This document shows positions 8,287 to 16,658 of a stretch of 64,000 nt of DNA, one piece after another. Source of the DNA: BOKV01 sp041397525 (lineage in GTDB: Bacteria; Pseudomonadota; Alphaproteobacteria; Rhizobiales; Rhizobiaceae); NCBI GenBank assembly GCA_041397525.1, contig JAWKWL010000003.1, positions 124,001-188,000 of the forward strand, written 5' to 3'. Under the pieces are notes generated by a model. That model had not been told where the DNA came from. It worked only from the letters and a program-made list of their open reading frames with translations, and did not search any database. The first letter of the stretch is position 1, and each line of letters begins with the position of its first letter. The position numbers and the translations under genes are program-made.

Positions 8287-10266
8287 ATGCCGCAAAAGGG
8301 CGCTGCAAACAGCACGCAGCCTGCAACCCTGCCGCAATATCTGTTGCTCAACGCAAAGCGTTTTGCCGGACGTCCGGCAATGCGCCAGAAGGATCTGGGC
8401 ATCTGGCAGAGCTGGTCATGGGCCGGCCTGAAGGACGAGATCGCCGCATATTCGCTTGGTCTTTCCGAGCTCGGCCTGAAGCCCGGCGACAAGGTGGCCA
8501 TTGTCGGCCAGAACCGTCCGCGCCTTTACTGGACCTTTGCTGCCGTGCAGGCGCTCGGCGGTATTCCCGTACCCGTCTATGCCGACTCGGTGGCCGAGGA
8601 AATGGTCTATGTCCTCAACCATGCCGGTGTCGTTTTTGCTGTCTGCCAGGACCAGGAGCAGGTCGACAAGGTTCTTTCGATGGGCGACCAGGTCGAGGGA
8701 TTGCGCAAGATCGTCTATGACGAAACACGCGGTCTGCGCGACTACGATCACTCCAACCTCCACTCGATTGACGATGTGCAGGCATTAGGTCGCGAGGCAT
8801 TGAAAAAGGCCGGCGACAAGGCCTGGACCGATGCGATCAATACTGGCAAGGGTGATGACATTGCCGTCATGCTTTACACTTCCGGCACCACCGGCAAGCC
8901 GAAGGGCGTGATGCTGAATTTCGACAATCTGGTTATTTCCGCGCGCAATGCCAATGTCTTCGACAAGCTTGACGAGCATGATGAGGCGCTGGCCTATCTG
9001 CCGCTTGCCTGGGTCGGTGATCACGTCTTCTCTTATGCGCAGGCGCTGATCTCGGGCTATTGCGTATGCTGCCCCGAAAGCCCTGACACGATTGACGTCG
9101 ACCGGCGCGAGATCGCCCCGACTTATTTCTTTGCGCCGCCGCGCGTTTTCGAAACCATGCTGACGCAAGTCATGGTCCGCATGGAAGATGCAGGGCCGAC
9201 CAAGAAGCGCATGTTCGACTATTTCATGGGCCATGCCCGCAAGGTTGGCGAGCCGATTCTCAACGGTGAGAAAGTGGGCCTTGCAGACCGGCTGCTTTAT
9301 CGGCTTGGCGAGATTCTGGTTTATGGCCCGCTGAAAAACCGCATGGGTTTCAGCCGAATGAAGGTCGGCTACACGGCGGGCGAGGCGATCGGACCCGAAA
9401 TCTTCCGCTTCTACCGCTCACTCGGGCTTAACCTGAAACAGCTCTACGGCCAGACCGAGGCTTCAGTCTACATCACCCAGCAGCCCGATGGAGAAATCCG
9501 CGCAGACACCGTCGGCAAGCCGTCTCCGGGCGTCGAGATCCGTATCGCCGAGAATGGCGAGGTGATGTATCGCTCGCCGGGCGTGTTCGTCGGTTATTAC
9601 AAGAACGAAGAGGCGACGGCCTCCACAAAGACCAGCGATGGATGGGTCCATACCGGGGATGCCGGATTCTTCGATGGCAATGGCCATCTCAAGATCATTG
9701 ATCGCGCCAAGGATGTCGGCAAACTGAAGGACAACAGCCTGTTCGCGCCAAAATATATCGAGAACAAGCTGAAATTCTTCCCCAATATCAAGGAGGCGGT
9801 TGCGTTTGGCGATGGCCGTGACTTCTGTGCGGTCTTCCTCAATATCGACCTGACTTCCGTTGGCAGCTGGGCTGAGCGCAACAATGTTTCCTACGCCAGC
9901 TATCAGGAACTCGCCGCCCATCCGCGCGTCTATTCGATGATGCAGGACCATGTGGAGCAGGTGAACCGTGACCTCGCTTCGGAGGAAATGATGGCTGGTT
10001 CGCAGGTGCGGCGCTTCCTGGTATTGCACAAGGAGCTGGATGCCGATGACGGCGAGCTGACCCGAACCCAGAAGGTCCGCCGCTCGTTCATAGCGGAGCG
10101 CTATGGCGTGCTCATCGACGCGCTTTATGACGGATCCGAAAGCAAATATGTCGAGACCGAAGTGGTCTTCGAGGACGGCCGCAAGGGCAGGATTTCGGCA
10201 ACCGTGGAAATCCGTGACGTGCCGGTTTATCCCGCCAGCGCGACAATGAAGGAGGCGGCAGAATGA
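8287..10266 (+). CDS. AMP-dependent acyl-CoA synthetase (long-chain fatty-acid-CoA ligase family)
   Basis: A 659-residue adenylate-forming enzyme that activates a carboxylic acid to its acyl-CoA through an acyl-AMP. The P-loop signature LYTSGTTGKPKGVML lies near residue 200, the adenine motif as LYGQTEAS near 400, then GWVHTGDAGFFD and the hinge region with IIDRAKDVGKLKDN. The ATG at 8287 was chosen for its strong GGGAGGAAG ribosome binding site; the frame is open about 54 codons upstream. Its stop overlaps the livG start as ATGA, so it heads a branched-chain-type uptake operon. It probably acts on an imported aromatic or aliphatic acid, but the substrate is unknown. Confidence 0.9.
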   Translation: MPQKGAANSTQPATLPQYLLLNAKRFAGRPAMRQKDLGIWQSWSWAGLKDEIAAYSLGLSELGLKPGDKVAIVGQNRPRLYWTFAAVQALGGIPVPVYADSVAEEMVYVLNHAGVVFAVCQDQEQVDKVLSMGDQVEGLRKIVYDETRGLRDYDHSNLHSIDDVQALGREALKKAGDKAWTDAINTGKGDDIAVMLYTSGTTGKPKGVMLNFDNLVISARNANVFDKLDEHDEALAYLPLAWVGDHVFSYAQALISGYCVCCPESPDTIDVDRREIAPTYFFAPPRVFETMLTQVMVRMEDAGPTKKRMFDYFMGHARKVGEPILNGEKVGLADRLLYRLGEILVYGPLKNRMGFSRMKVGYTAGEAIGPEIFRFYRSLGLNLKQLYGQTEASVYITQQPDGEIRADTVGKPSPGVEIRIAENGEVMYRSPGVFVGYYKNEEATASTKTSDGWVHTGDAGFFDGNGHLKIIDRAKDVGKLKDNSLFAPKYIENKLKFFPNIKEAVAFGDGRDFCAVFLNIDLTSVGSWAERNNVSYASYQELAAHPRVYSMMQDHVEQVNRDLASEEMMAGSQVRRFLVLHKELDADDGELTRTQKVRRSFIAERYGVLIDALYDGSESKYVETEVVFEDGRKGRISATVEIRDVPVYPASATMKEAAE

Positions 10267-11075
10267 ACGCTCCTCAAACAGCAATCGCAGCCGGAAAACC
10301 GGTTAGCGGGGAAGTCGTGCTGCAGGTCGACAATGTTTCGTTGTCCTTTGGTGGCGTCAAGGCAATCACCAATATCTCGTTCGATATTATCAAGGGCGAG
10401 ATCCGCGCAATCATCGGCCCAAATGGCGCGGGCAAGACTTCGATGCTCAATGTCATAAACGGCTTTTACCATCCCCAGGAAGGCACGATCACCTTTCGCG
10501 GTGAGAAGCGCAGCCGAATGCGGCCGCATGTTGCCGCCCATCAGGGCATTGCCAGAACCTTCCAGAACATTGCTCTCTTCAAGGGCATGACGGTGCTCGA
10601 CAACATCATGACCGGGCGCATCACCAAGATGCACAAGAACCTGTTCTGGCAGGCCATCTGGCGTGGCCCTGCCGAGAAGGAAGAGCTTGAACACCGCGAG
10701 GCGGTCGAGAAGATCATCGACTTTCTCGAGATCGAGGCAATCCGCAAGACGCCCGTCGGGCGTTTGCCTTACGGCCTGCAGAAGCGCGTCGAGCTTGGCC
10801 GGGCTTTGGCTGCCGAACCGTCGCTGCTGCTGCTTGACGAGCCGATGGCAGGCATGAACCTTGAAGAGAAGGAAGACATGAGCCGTTTCATACTCGACGT
10901 GAACCAGCAATTCGGCACAACGATTGCACTGATCGAGCATGACATGGGCGTCGTGATGGATCTTTCAGATCGCGTTGTCGTCCTCGACTATGGCCGCAAG
11001 ATTGGTGACGGCACACCCGATGAAGTGCGCGGCAACCAGGATGTCATTGATGCCTATCTGGGAGTTTCGCATTGA
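10263..11075 (+). CDS. livG: branched-chain-type ABC transporter ATP-binding protein LivG
   Basis: A 270-residue ABC ATPase of the HAAT (Liv) class. It shows Walker A GPNGAGKTS, a Q-loop region with GIARTFQNIALF, the signature region LPYGLQKRVELGRAL, Walker B LLLLDEP followed by MAGMN, and the H-loop ALIEHDMGVVM. The C-terminal IGDGTPDEVRGNQDVIDAYLG is typical of LivG rather than LivF. It overlaps the ligase gene by 4 nt upstream and the nudK gene by 4 nt downstream (TTGA). It pairs with the second ATPase at 15247 to energise the LivHM permease. Confidence 0.95.
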   Translation: MNAPQTAIAAGKPVSGEVVLQVDNVSLSFGGVKAITNISFDIIKGEIRAIIGPNGAGKTSMLNVINGFYHPQEGTITFRGEKRSRMRPHVAAHQGIARTFQNIALFKGMTVLDNIMTGRITKMHKNLFWQAIWRGPAEKEELEHREAVEKIIDFLEIEAIRKTPVGRLPYGLQKRVELGRALAAEPSLLLLDEPMAGMNLEEKEDMSRFILDVNQQFGTTIALIEHDMGVVMDLSDRVVVLDYGRKIGDGTPDEVRGNQDVIDAYLGVSH

Positions 11076-11692
11076 TAGCTCCCAATCTGTCAGCACGGAT
11101 CGACCTGCCGGCGGGTAATGCCAATGTCCGCTTCGAGGGCGTTCGCGTCCTATCCCAGGAATGGTATGTGCTGCGCCAGTTCGAGCTGATGTTCCGCCGC
11201 CGCGACGGTTCCTGGAACCGGCAGTTGCGCGAGGCTTATGATCGTGGTGATGGTGCCGCAATACTGCTTTACAATCTCGACCGGAACACTGTGATCCTGA
11301 CCCGCCAGTTCCGGCTGCCCGCCTATCTCAACGGTCTTGAGGACGGAATGCTGATTGAAACGGCAGCGGGCCTCCTCGACGAAATGGCGCCCGCCGACTG
11401 CATTCGCAAGGAGACTCAGGAGGAGACTGGTTACGTCATCGGCATGCCCGAACAGATCCACGACCTTTTCATGAGCCCGGGGTCGGTGACGGAGCGGCTG
11501 CACCTGTTTGTAGCACCCTACGAACCGTCCGACCGCACCACGGCTGGCGGTGGAAATCCGGCAGAGGGCGAAGACATCGAAGTGCTGGAAATTCCGTTTT
11601 CCGAAGCCCTGGCAATGTGCGGCGACGGTCGCATCCGCGATGCGAAGACGGTGATCCTGATCTACCACATGCGGGTAAGGGGAATGATGTGA
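11072..11692 (+). CDS. nudK: NUDIX hydrolase, NudK (GDP-mannose pyrophosphatase) family
   Basis: A 206-residue Nudix enzyme. The Nudix box reads AGLLDEMAPADCIRKETQEE followed by TGY, with Lys in place of the usual first Arg; this variant and the later FMSPGSVTERLHLFVAPY and EDIEVLEIPFSEAL closely resemble enterobacterial NudK, which cleaves GDP-mannose. The start is a TTG at 11072 whose TGA overlap with livG implies translational coupling. Its presence inside a Liv uptake operon is odd; it may clean up nucleotide or ADP-ribose-type by-products, but this is inference. Confidence 0.88.
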   Translation: MIAPNLSARIDLPAGNANVRFEGVRVLSQEWYVLRQFELMFRRRDGSWNRQLREAYDRGDGAAILLYNLDRNTVILTRQFRLPAYLNGLEDGMLIETAAGLLDEMAPADCIRKETQEETGYVIGMPEQIHDLFMSPGSVTERLHLFVAPYEPSDRTTAGGGNPAEGEDIEVLEIPFSEALAMCGDGRIRDAKTVILIYHMRVRGMM

Positions 11693-11726
11693 GCACGACC
11701 ACACCACTGGAAAATGGAGAGCGACA

Positions 11727-12728
11727 TTGAGCCCGGCCATCCTCAATTTCATTGAAATCTTCCTCAACGGCCTGATGGCCGGGATAATGTATTCGCTGGT
11801 GGCACTCGGCTTCGTGCTGATCTTCAAGGCGTCGGGCATCTTCAATTTTGCGCAGGGCGTCATGGCCCTGTTTGCTGCCCTTACCCTTGTTGGCCTGCAG
11901 ACCGGCCAGGTACCGTTTTCGCATCTCATCAACGCAATGTTCGGGACCAGCATCCACAATTGGGGTGCGGGAATGCCAACCTTCCTGGCGGTATTGCTGA
12001 CCATGGCGGTGATGATCGCCATGGCATTCCTGATCGAGAAATTCGTTCTCAAGCACCTCGTCAACCAGGAGCCGATCATCCTGTTCATGGCGACAATTGG
12101 TCTTGCCTATTTCCTGGAAGGGCTGGGCGACCTGATGTGGGGCTCGGATGTGAAAGTCCTCAATGTCGGCCTGCCATCCGGCGGCTCTTTCTGGTGGGAG
12201 GACCTGACACGCACCTGGGCGGCAGAAGGCAGCGATTATTTCGGCATGTATATTGATACGCTCGACGTCAGTGCAACAATCGTTGCGGTGGTCCTTGTTG
12301 CAGCACTGACCCTGTTCAGCCAGTATACCGCTACCGGCCGGGCACTGCGTGCAGTCGCGGATGATCACCAGGCGGCCCTTTCGGTAGGCATTTCGCTGCG
12401 CTCGATCTGGGTGATCGTCTGGTCGATTGCGGGATTTGTGGCGCTGGTTGCCGGCATCATGTGGGGTTCGAAATCCGGCGTCCAGTTCTCGCTGTCGCTG
12501 ATCGCCCTGAAAGCCTTGCCGGTGTTGATCCTCGGTGGCTTTACCTCAATTCCGGGCGCCATTGTCGGCGGCCTCATCATCGGTGTTGGCGAAAAACTTG
12601 CCGAAGCCTATGTCGGCCCGATGGTAGGCGGTGCGATTGAAAACTGGTTCGCCTATGTCGTGGCGCTCGCCTTCCTGCTGTTCCGGCCACAGGGCCTGTT
12701 CGGCGACAAGATCATCGAGAGGATATGA
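11727..12728 (+). CDS. livH: branched-chain-type ABC transporter permease LivH
   Basis: A 333-residue inner-membrane permease with about eight hydrophobic helices and the family motifs NGLMAGIMYSLVALGFVLIFKASG at the N terminus and GRALRAVADDHQAALSVGI in the cytoplasmic loop that contacts the ATPases. The late segment KALPVLILGGFTSIPGAIVGG is also diagnostic. The start is TTG at 11727 with GGAGA 7 nt upstream. Three bases separate it from livM. It forms the translocation pore with LivM for a small organic acid or amino acid. Confidence 0.94.
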   Translation: MSPAILNFIEIFLNGLMAGIMYSLVALGFVLIFKASGIFNFAQGVMALFAALTLVGLQTGQVPFSHLINAMFGTSIHNWGAGMPTFLAVLLTMAVMIAMAFLIEKFVLKHLVNQEPIILFMATIGLAYFLEGLGDLMWGSDVKVLNVGLPSGGSFWWEDLTRTWAAEGSDYFGMYIDTLDVSATIVAVVLVAALTLFSQYTATGRALRAVADDHQAALSVGISLRSIWVIVWSIAGFVALVAGIMWGSKSGVQFSLSLIALKALPVLILGGFTSIPGAIVGGLIIGVGEKLAEAYVGPMVGGAIENWFAYVVALAFLLFRPQGLFGDKIIERI

Positions 12729-12731
12729 TCC

Positions 12732-13808
12732 ATGCTTTATCGTGAAGCCGGTGATTTCAAGACCACCTATTCGACTGACCAGCAGACTTTTCCGATCAAG
12801 TCTGAGCGCTGGTTGTTCTGGGCTTTCATTGCCTTTGCCTTTCTCGTAGTGCCCTTCCTCATAAATGACTACTGGAACAAGGCCGTTCTGGTACCGTTGC
12901 TGGTGTGGTCCATGGCAGCACTTGGTCTCAATATCCTGGTTGGTTATTGCGGGCAGGTTTCGCTTGGCACCGGCGGTTTCATGGCCGTCGGAGCCTTTGC
13001 CAGCTACAAGTTCATGACCGCCTTTCCGGGCCTTGACATGTTTTCCGTCGTCATCCTTTCGGGGCTGGTGACGGCAGGCGTTGGCATCCTGTTCGGGCTG
13101 CCTTCGCTGCGCATCAAGGGGTTCTATCTTGCTGTCGCAACCCTCGCCGCGCAGTTCTTCCTCGTGTGGATGTTCAACAAGTTTTCCTGGTTCTACAACT
13201 ATTCCGCCTCCGGCCAGATCACCGCGCCGGAGCGGACGCTGTTCGGCATTGCGGTTACCGGACCAAGTTCCTTGCCATGGGCTACCTACCTGTTCTGCCT
13301 GACCATGGTATTCGTTTTCGCCTGGATTGCCCGCAACCTGACGCGTGGCCGCATCGGTCGCTCCTGGATGGCAATCCGTGACATGGATATTGCTGCCGAG
13401 ATCATCGGCGTTTCACCGCTCAAAGCCAAACTCACTGCCTTTGCCGTGTCATCATTCTATATAGGAATGGCTGGCGCGATGTTCTTTGCCAACTATCTCG
13501 GAGCGGCTGAGGTCACCGAAGCCTTCGGCATCGACAAGTCCTTCCTCGCTTTGTTCATGGTCATCATCGGCGGACTGGGCTCGATCCTCGGCTCATTCCT
13601 GGGCGCGGGATTCCTGGTCCTGCTGCCGGTCCTGCTCAAGAACGTCATGGTCGGCTATCTTGGCTGGCCGACCGATCTCGCAGCCCATATCCAGATCATG
13701 TTGATCGGCGGGCTTATTGTTTTCTTCCTGATCGTTGAACCGCACGGGCTGGCACAGCTCTGGCGATTGACCAAGGAGAAATTGCGGCTTTGGCCCTTCC
13801 CCTATTGA
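12732..13808 (+). CDS. livM: branched-chain-type ABC transporter permease LivM
   Basis: A 358-residue permease that partners LivH. It has about nine hydrophobic helices and the LivM core ALGLNILVGYCGQVSLG, GLPSLRIKGFYLAVATLA and GRSWMAIRDMDIAAEIIGV, then LALFMVIIGGLGSILGS. The N terminus (about 30 residues) is hydrophilic and cytoplasmic. It begins 3 nt after livH ends. A stem-loop sits between its stop and the binding-protein gene. Confidence 0.94.
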   Translation: MLYREAGDFKTTYSTDQQTFPIKSERWLFWAFIAFAFLVVPFLINDYWNKAVLVPLLVWSMAALGLNILVGYCGQVSLGTGGFMAVGAFASYKFMTAFPGLDMFSVVILSGLVTAGVGILFGLPSLRIKGFYLAVATLAAQFFLVWMFNKFSWFYNYSASGQITAPERTLFGIAVTGPSSLPWATYLFCLTMVFVFAWIARNLTRGRIGRSWMAIRDMDIAAEIIGVSPLKAKLTAFAVSSFYIGMAGAMFFANYLGAAEVTEAFGIDKSFLALFMVIIGGLGSILGSFLGAGFLVLLPVLLKNVMVGYLGWPTDLAAHIQIMLIGGLIVFFLIVEPHGLAQLWRLTKEKLRLWPFPY

Positions 13809-13826
13809 GGGCCCAAGCTCAAAATG

Positions 13827-13843
13827 CCCCTTGGGAGAAGGGG
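13827..13843 (+). other. intercistronic stem-loop between livM and the binding-protein gene
   Basis: CCCCTT (13827-13832) pairs perfectly with AAGGGG (13838-13843) around a GGGAG loop. No T-run follows. Hairpins here usually mark mRNA processing or protection that raises expression of the periplasmic binding protein above the permease genes. Confidence 0.45.
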
Positions 13844-13877
13844 TTCACCAATGTCTGTAAACCGTAGGAGGAGAGAC

Positions 13878-15171
13878 ATGAAACTTACCAAACTCGCAAT
13901 GGCGGGTGTCCTTGCAGCCTTTGTCGGCGCTGTGCCGGCCAAGGCAGACCTGGTCTTCCCGTCGCTCAGCTACCGCACCGGGCCATATGCGGCCAACGGC
14001 ATTCCCTTTGCCGATGGCTATGCGGACTACCTCACCCTCATCAATGAGCGCGATGGTGGCATTGGTGGCGTGAAGATCGCCAATCCTGAATGCGAAACCG
14101 GCTACAACACCGAAAAAGGCGTTGAATGCTATGAGTCGACCAAGGGGCAGGGCGCTCTGCTTTACCAGCCGCTGTCGACCGGTATCACCTACCAGCTCAT
14201 CCCCAAGGCTACCGCTGACGGCATTCCGGTTCACTCCATGGGCTATGGCCGTACCTCTGCCGCCAACGGCAAGGTGTTTGAATGGATCTTCAACTATCCC
14301 GCCAACTACTGGGATGGTGCCTCGGTCATCATCAATGACATCCTGAAAAACAACAATGGTGACATCAAGGGCAAGAAGATCGCGCTCGTCTACCACAACT
14401 CTGCCTATGGCAAGGAGCCGATCCGCACACTTGAGGAACTGGCAAAGAAGCACGGCTACGAATTCACCGCCATTCCTGTTGACCATCCAGGTCAGGAACA
14501 GAAGTCACAATGGCTTCAGATTCTGCCGCGACCGTCCGGACTACGTCCTGATGTGGGGCTGGGGCGTGATGAATGCCGTTGCCATCCAGGAAGCGGTGAA
14601 CATCCGCTATCCAATGGATCATTTCTACGGCATCTGGTGGTCAGGTTCTGAAAATGACGTGATCCCGGCTGGCGAAGGCGCAAACGGTTACAAGGCTGCC
14701 ACCTTCCACGGTGTTGGTTCCAACTATCCGATCTTCGACGACATCAAGAAATATGTTGTTGATGCAGGCAAGGCAGCAGGTGCTGGCGACCAGGTTGGCA
14801 CGGTTCTTTACAACCGTGGCATGTATGCAGCCATGCTCGCTGTTGAAGCCGCACGCAAGGCCCAGGAGATTGCCGGCAAGCCGGACATCACATCAGCCGA
14901 CATGCGCGCTGGCATGGAAGCGCTCAAGATCGACCAGGCCCGCATGACCGAACTCGGCCTTCCAGGCTTTGGTCCGGAAATCAATGTGACCTGCGCCAGC
15001 CATGGTGGTCCGGGCCTCGGTGCAATCCAGCAATGGGATGCCGCGGCCAAGACCTGGTCGCTGGTTTCGGACTTTGGTCCTGCTGACCGCGACGTTCTTG
15101 ATCCGCTGATCGAGGAAGATTCAGCGGCTTTCGCCAAGGAAAACAACATCACCCCACGTGGCTGCAACTGA
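13878..15171 (+). pseudogene. livK: Liv-type periplasmic substrate-binding protein, frameshifted
   Basis: The first frame starts at 13878 behind AGGAGGAGAG and encodes a signal peptide (MKLTKLAMAGVLAAFVGA, then VPAKAD) and the N-lobe of a type I periplasmic-binding fold through EQKSQWLQI. It then leaves frame and stops at 14651. The other frame continues the family sequence from RDRPDYVLMWGWGVMNAVAI to TPRGCN at 15171. Deleting one T at 14524 restores a continuous protein of about 430 residues (WLQI-RRDRPDYV), the family length. There is no slippery heptamer, so this is a real frameshift mutation or a sequencing error, not programmed shifting. It sits in the usual livM-livK-livF position. Confidence 0.85.
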
Positions 15172-15187
15172 TCTTGCAGTGTGAACC

Positions 15188-15217
15188 GGGCGTCGGCATT
15201 GCGTTGCCGACGCCCTT
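15188..15217 (+). terminator. strong stem-loop after the binding-protein gene
   Basis: GGGCGTCGGC (15188-15197) pairs perfectly over 10 bp with GCCGACGCCC (15206-15215) around an 8-nt loop, followed by only two T's. It could act as a partial terminator or as a 3' stabiliser of the binding-protein mRNA before livF. Confidence 0.55.
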
Positions 15218-15246
15218 CATCCAAGCGGAAATCCGGGATTGCGATC

Positions 15247-16086
15247 ATGCTTCAGAAAACCGACCAGTCTGCTGCCGTGCCACCATCGGCTCTTCTGCAG
15301 GTCAACAATATCGAGGTGATCTACAATCACGTCATCCTCGTGCTGAAGGGCGTATCACTGACTGTTCCGCAAGGTGGCATCGTTGCCATTCTCGGCGCCA
15401 ATGGCGCTGGAAAGACAACTACCCTAAAGGCGATATCAAATCTTCTGCATGCCGAGCGTGGTGAAGTGACCAAAGGCAATATCCTGTTCCAGGACAGGGA
15501 AATCCAGAACCTATCGCCCAGCGAACTCGTGAAGCAGGGCTGTATCCAGGTCATGGAAGGCCGTCACTGTTTCGGCCATCTGACCATTGAAGACAATCTC
15601 ATGAGCGGTGCCTATACCCGGCGCGACGGCCGCGGTGCAGTGGCTGCCGATCTTGAGAAAGTCTATGAGTATTTTCCGCGCCTCAAGGTCAGGCGCAAGA
15701 GCCAGGCTGGCTATACGTCGGGCGGCGAGCAGCAGATGTGCGCCATCGGCCGCGCGCTGATGTCGAAGCCGTCGATGATCCTGCTCGATGAACCCTCCAT
15801 GGGCCTTGCCCCGCAGCTGGTCGAGGAAATTTTCGAAATCGTTCGTGACCTCAACGCGAAGGAAGGTGTGTCCTTCCTGCTCGCAGAGCAGAACACCAAT
15901 ATTGCGCTACGTTACGCAACCTATGGCTATATCCTGGAATCCGGCCGCGTGGTCATGGATGGAGACGCCGCAGAGCTGCGCGAAAACGAGGATGTCAAGG
16001 AGTTCTATCTCGGTGTCGGTGGTGAAGGTCGCAAGTCGTTCCGCGATGTGAAGCATTACAAGCGGCGCAAACGCTGGCTGGCCTGA
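15247..16086 (+). CDS. livF: branched-chain-type ABC transporter ATP-binding protein LivF
   Basis: A 279-residue ABC ATPase, the second of the Liv pair. It shows Walker A GANGAGKTT, LSPSELVKQGCIQVMEGRHCF typical of LivF, the signature SGGEQQMCAIGRAL, Walker B MILLDEPSMGLAP and the H-loop region LLAEQNTNIALRYATYGYIL. The ATG at 15247 was chosen over an upstream in-frame codon inside the stem-loop because family members begin shortly before the DNIEVIYNH-type strand. The C-terminal VGGEGRKSFRDVKHYKRRKR extension is common in homologues linked to acyl-CoA ligases. Confidence 0.94.
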   Translation: MLQKTDQSAAVPPSALLQVNNIEVIYNHVILVLKGVSLTVPQGGIVAILGANGAGKTTTLKAISNLLHAERGEVTKGNILFQDREIQNLSPSELVKQGCIQVMEGRHCFGHLTIEDNLMSGAYTRRDGRGAVAADLEKVYEYFPRLKVRRKSQAGYTSGGEQQMCAIGRALMSKPSMILLDEPSMGLAPQLVEEIFEIVRDLNAKEGVSFLLAEQNTNIALRYATYGYILESGRVVMDGDAAELRENEDVKEFYLGVGGEGRKSFRDVKHYKRRKRWLA

Positions 16087-16119
16087 CGGTCAGGAAACGC
16101 GGCAGAGGTTCGTGATTGA

Positions 16120-16605
16120 ATGGCCCAGTACCGCTATTCCGATGCGCGGCTTCGCCAGACGCTGGTTGTTGCTGCCGGCCTGACTTTCATGGTGTGCTTT
16201 CTCACCTGGATGTTGCTGACTGCCTCGGGTGAACCGCGCACTTTGTTATGGACATTGGCAACCGGTTTCGTCTTTTTCGCATTCATGTCGCTGGCAACAC
16301 TCATCCGCTGGCTGCGCCGCGAAACGGTTCTGGCGATCCTGCCCACGGGGTTGTTTGATGCGCGCTGGCAACCCGATCCGGTAACATGGGAGCGCATTCG
16401 CGAGGTGGTATTGCGGCGTATGGAAAACGAAATCCGTATCGACGTCTATCTGTGGCGGGGGCAGGAACCAGGCAAGGTCACAGAACTTCACGCCGGCGGG
16501 GAACTGATCCCGGATCACTCGATTGACGCCACAGCGCTGGAAGGCGATGCCGGCGAAATTGCACAGTTGATTTCACGATATGCGGTTGTGAGGGTTGAGG
16601 CCTGA
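16120..16605 (+). CDS. uncharacterised two-helix membrane protein
   Basis: A 161-residue protein I do not recognise. Two hydrophobic helices (about residues 13-34 and 42-61) are followed by a charged cytoplasmic domain of about 100 residues with ILPTGLFDARWQPDPVTWERI, a pattern seen in small PH-like membrane proteins. It lies in line with the Liv operon, 33 nt after livF and 53 nt before a ligase gene, with GCAGAGG before the ATG. Function unknown. Confidence 0.7.
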   Translation: MAQYRYSDARLRQTLVVAAGLTFMVCFLTWMLLTASGEPRTLLWTLATGFVFFAFMSLATLIRWLRRETVLAILPTGLFDARWQPDPVTWERIREVVLRRMENEIRIDVYLWRGQEPGKVTELHAGGELIPDHSIDATALEGDAGEIAQLISRYAVVRVEA

Positions 16606-16658
16606 GCCACTATCTGCCATCAACCGGTAAAGACGGTTTGCCTTGCACGGAGGGCGCA

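Noticed and set aside
7922..8431. 169-codon open frame after the tRNA
   Set aside because: It overlaps the start of the acyl-CoA ligase in another frame and has no family resemblance.
11150..12368. Long minus-strand open frames (312 and 299 codons) opposite nudK and livH
   Set aside because: Shadows of well-identified plus-strand genes; the translations show no domain and no ribosome binding site.
14500..14540. Programmed ribosomal frameshift in the Liv binding-protein gene
   Set aside because: No slippery heptamer, no internal Shine-Dalgarno and no known programmed shifting in this family. A plain one-base insertion explains it.
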